Source of the DNA: Gemmatimonadota bacterium
Lineage (GTDB): Bacteria; Gemmatimonadota; Gemmatimonadetes; Longimicrobiales; RSA9
Length of the DNA stretch: 15,997 bases
Reading direction: 5' to 3'
NCBI GenBank assembly: GCA_016207445.1
Contig: JACQPS010000261.1
Location: forward strand, 1 to 15,997
In this document: piece by piece, positions 13,627 through 15,997 of the stretch
Layout of the letters: each line of letters opens with the position of its first letter
Position numbering within the stretch: position 1 is the first letter of the stretch
The notes under the pieces: model-generated
Told to the model about the DNA's origin: nothing
The model's database searches: none
Seen by the model: the letters and a program-made list of their open reading frames with translations, nothing else
Position numbers and translations under genes: made by a program

Positions 13627-14538
13627 ATGGAGCGAGCGCGCCGGCGCGCCGAGGAGGTACTCTTCCACCAGCCGAGTGTGGAGGGGATCCTCGCGCGTCG
13701 CGAAGCCCGCCGGTCGCGGCCCGCGGACGCCGGGCTGGCGATCGCGCTCGCCGGCGAGCTGAAGGCGGCCCAATCCCAGGACGGAAGCTGGGGTGGGAAC
13801 CTGCTGCGCTCGGCGCAGGCGCTGCTGCGCCTGCGGGATCTCGAGCCCGGCGCGGCCGCCGCGGCTTCGGCGGTGAGCCGCGGTCTGAGCTGGCTGCGCG
13901 GCCGCCAGGGAGCGCCCGGGCGGTACGGCGACGGCTGCGACCCCTCGGCGCACGGCGTCGGCGTCTGCCATCATTTTCTGGCCGGCTTCTTCGCACCCTG
14001 CCCACCGGAGGATACGCTCGCCGCGATTCGGCTGGATTGCGGCGCGCCGGTGGAAGGCGAGCCCGACACCCGCGCGGCGGTATCGTGCGTGGCGCTGCGC
14101 GCGCTGCTGGCCTGGGGCGAGTGGGGATCGGAGCTCAGCCTGCACGTCGACGGTCTCTGCCGCATCGCCGGGCTTTGGCGCCGTTGGGCGGAGGGGCTGC
14201 TGTCGCCCCCCGCGCACCTGACGGTGGTGCGCGCGCTGCTGGACGCGCCGGCGAGCGCGCAACGGGAGACCGCGGCCCGACACGGGCTCGGTCTCATGCT
14301 ACGGGCGCAGCGGGCGGACGGCACATGGCCCGACGTCGACGTCTTCCTGGTGCTGGACGTGCTGCACGCGGCACAGGCGAGCCAGCACGACGACAACCGG
14401 ATGGGGGACGCGGTGCGGCGCGCGGCGGGGTTGCTCGCCGTGTCCCAGCAGGAGGACGGCTCCTGGGGGTCGGAGGACATGCCGCGCCGGACGCTCATCG
14501 GGTGGCGTGCTCTCCGCGCCGCGATGCTCGCCGGCTGA
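13627..14538 (+). CDS. Alpha-alpha toroid protein, prenyltransferase/hopene-cyclase-like repeats
   Basis: A 303-residue protein with repeated QW-like motifs: SQDGSWG (about 50-56), RADGTWPDVDVFLVLDVL (about 235), and QQEDGSWGSED near the C-terminus. It is mostly paired helices, so the fold should be the alpha-alpha barrel shared by squalene-hopene cyclases and protein prenyltransferase beta subunits. It is less than half the length of a squalene-hopene cyclase and has no DxDD protonation motif, so hopanoid cyclisation is unlikely. A CDPSAHGVGVCHHFLAGFF patch in the first half has clustered Cys and His and might bind metal. ATG 13627 is chosen as the first natural start; GTG codons at 13609 and 13612 are alternatives, none with a ribosome site. 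The next gene follows after 37 bases on the same strand. Enzyme activity unknown. Confidence 0.7.
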   Translation: MERARRRAEEVLFHQPSVEGILARREARRSRPADAGLAIALAGELKAAQSQDGSWGGNLLRSAQALLRLRDLEPGAAAAASAVSRGLSWLRGRQGAPGRYGDGCDPSAHGVGVCHHFLAGFFAPCPPEDTLAAIRLDCGAPVEGEPDTRAAVSCVALRALLAWGEWGSELSLHVDGLCRIAGLWRRWAEGLLSPPAHLTVVRALLDAPASAQRETAARHGLGLMLRAQRADGTWPDVDVFLVLDVLHAAQASQHDDNRMGDAVRRAAGLLAVSQQEDGSWGSEDMPRRTLIGWRALRAAMLAG

Positions 14539-14575
14539 GCCAGACATCGGCTTTCCGTCACCGACCAGCTCGATC

Positions 14576-15997
14576 ATGCGCAAGCCCTGCGGGCTGGCAC
14601 CTACGGTCGCGCTGCTCCTGGCGGGGTGCGCGCTCGAGCCCCACCCCGCGGACCTGATCCTGCGCGGCGGCGTGGTGTGGACAGGTGTCCCGGGCGCCGC
14701 GCCCGTCGAGGCGCTCGCCGTGCGAGGCGGCCGCATCATCGCCATCGGGAGCGACGCCGACGTCCGCCGGTTCCTGGGCCCGACCACCCGCCGGATCGAG
14801 CTGCGCGGCCGGCTCGTGGTTCCCGGCTTCCAGGACGACCACACGCACTTCCTCTCCGGCGGCTTCCAGCTCGGGCAGATCGATCTGCGCGACGCGCGTA
14901 CGCCGGCCGAGTTCGCGCGCCGCATTGCGGAGTTCGCGCGCACGCTCCCGAAGGAACAATGGATCGTCGGCGGCGACTGGGATCACGAGCTCTGGCCCCG
15001 CGCCCCGCTACCGCGCCGCGCATGGATCGATTCGCTCACACCTGATCACCCCGTATGGGTCACCCGCCTGGACGGGCACATGTCGCTGGCGAACAGCCGT
15101 GCGCTGCGCCTGGCCGGCGTGACGCGCGCAACGCCGGTCCCGCCCGGCGGCGTCATCGTACGGGACTCGCGCACGGGCGAGCTCACGGGCGTGCTCAAGG
15201 ACGCGGCGCAGTCGCTGGTCGAGCGCGTGATCCCGCCCGCCAGCAACGCGGAGCGCGATCAGGCCTTCGGCCGTGCTCAGGCGCACGCGCTCGCGCGCGG
15301 CGTCACCATGATCCACGACATGGGCAGCTGGGCCGACCTCCAGACCTACCGCCGCGCCCGCCAGGCCGGTGAGCTCGAGCTCCGCATCTACGCCTTCGTG
15401 CCGCTCGCGACCTGGGAGCTGCTGCGGGATTTCGTGGCGCGCGAAGGCACCGGCGACTCGCGCCTCAAGTGGGGCGGGCTCAAGGGATACGTCGACGGCT
15501 CGCTCGGCTCGAGCACCGCGTGGTTCTACGAGCCCTACCGCGACGATCCAAGCACCTCCGGGATCACGGTGACGGATACGGCGGCGCTGCGCCGCTGGAT
15601 CGCGGGCGCGGATGCGGCCGGCCTGCACGTCGCCGTGCACGCGATCGGCGAGCGCGCCAACGACTGGCTGCTCGACACCTACGCCGCCGTCATCCGGCAA
15701 AACGGGGCGCGCGACCGCCGCTTTCGCAGCGAGCACGCGCAGCACCTCACTCCGGCCGCCCTCCGCCGCTTCGCCGAGCTCGGCGTACTCCCCTCCATGC
15801 AGCCCTACCACGCCATCGACGACGGGCGCTGGGCCGAGAAGCGCATCGGCCGGGAGCGCATCCAGCGCACCTACGCGTTCCGGTCTCTGCTGGACAGCGA
15901 GGCGGGTCTCATGTTCGGAAGCGACTGGACGGTCGCGCCCATCGATCCGCTCCTCGGCATCTACGCCGCGGTCAGCCGCCGCACCCTCGACGGCGCC
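14576..15997 (+). CDS. Amidohydrolase_3 family lipoprotein (truncated by window edge)
   Basis: 474 codons are visible and the frame is open at the right edge. The N-terminus is a lipoprotein signal, APTVALLLAGC with Cys18, so the enzyme is envelope-anchored. The rest is a YtcJ-like metal-dependent hydrolase (PF07969). ADLILRGGVVWTG begins the beta-sandwich. The metal-binding His-x-His is DDHTHF (His89, His91). KGYVDGSLGSSTAW is the bridging-Lys block, and VHAIGERAND and SEHAQHL give the later His ligands. FGSDWTVAPIDP carries the catalytic Asp, and the C-terminus is missing. Members hydrolyse amides, formamides or similar bonds, and substrate cannot be predicted here. The ATG lacks a ribosome site; spacing of 37 bases from the toroid gene allows a shared transcript. 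Confidence 0.88.
   Translation, partial: MRKPCGLAPTVALLLAGCALEPHPADLILRGGVVWTGVPGAAPVEALAVRGGRIIAIGSDADVRRFLGPTTRRIELRGRLVVPGFQDDHTHFLSGGFQLGQIDLRDARTPAEFARRIAEFARTLPKEQWIVGGDWDHELWPRAPLPRRAWIDSLTPDHPVWVTRLDGHMSLANSRALRLAGVTRATPVPPGGVIVRDSRTGELTGVLKDAAQSLVERVIPPASNAERDQAFGRAQAHALARGVTMIHDMGSWADLQTYRRARQAGELELRIYAFVPLATWELLRDFVAREGTGDSRLKWGGLKGYVDGSLGSSTAWFYEPYRDDPSTSGITVTDTAALRRWIAGADAAGLHVAVHAIGERANDWLLDTYAAVIRQNGARDRRFRSEHAQHLTPAALRRFAELGVLPSMQPYHAIDDGRWAEKRIGRERIQRTYAFRSLLDSEAGLMFGSDWTVAPIDPLLGIYAAVSRRTLDGA

Noticed and set aside
13548..14657. Plus-strand open frame in another phase over the toroid gene
   Set aside because: Arg/Gly/Ala-rich with no repeats, whereas the chosen frame has regular DGSWG motifs.

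Overview
The window is a GC-rich (about 70% by eye), gene-dense bacterial chromosome segment. Four proteins carry lipobox signal peptides (LAAC or LAGC), which points to a diderm with an outer membrane. Long opposite-strand open frames are abundant but are shadows caused by the base composition. The gene mix is a lone AmrS-type radical SAM enzyme, a three-enzyme ceramide pathway, a FabL-like reductase, a seven-iron ferredoxin and short lipoproteins. This fits Gemmatimonadota or a similar high-GC sphingolipid-making phylum; that assignment is inference from gene content, not from a marker gene. I saw no rRNA, tRNA, CRISPR array, insertion sequence or phage gene.

Layout. Positions 1-335 (-) hold the start of a lipoprotein that runs off the left edge. 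Positions 558-1676 (+) encode an AmrS-like radical SAM protein behind a leader with a GGGATCGGG inverted repeat. A run of minus-strand genes then spans 7426 down to 1690. Read in transcription order these are a ceramide reductase-like dehydrogenase (cerR-like), serine palmitoyltransferase (spt), a GNAT-fold bacterial ceramide synthase-like protein (bcerS-like), a PAP2_3-type membrane phosphatase/transferase, a CPBP membrane protease and a conserved protein of unknown function. A FabL-like enoyl-ACP reductase (7710-8486, +) is divergent from cerR and meets a class III aminotransferase (8476-9852, -) tail to tail with overlapping ends. Small proteins follow at 9977-10243 (+) and 10350-10556 (-), then a lipoprotein (10653-11144, +). 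Next come a PduO-type cobalamin adenosyltransferase with a probable leaderless start and an overlapping, catalytically degenerate HD/RSH-like protein. A seven-iron ferredoxin then overlaps a DUF4440/SnoaL-like lipoprotein, and both end at a strong hairpin terminator (13175-13211). Beyond it lie a small minus-strand membrane protein, an alpha-alpha toroid (prenyltransferase/hopene-cyclase-like) protein and an Amidohydrolase_3 lipoprotein cut by the right edge.

How the genes work together. The clearest system is de novo sphingolipid synthesis. Spt would condense serine with an acyl thioester, the GNAT-fold protein would N-acylate the long-chain base, and the dehydrogenase would reduce the keto group. 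The adjacent PAP2_3 protein is a candidate for adding or removing a phospho-head group. The divergent FabL-like reductase could relate to acyl-chain supply. The remaining genes look like independent housekeeping or envelope functions.
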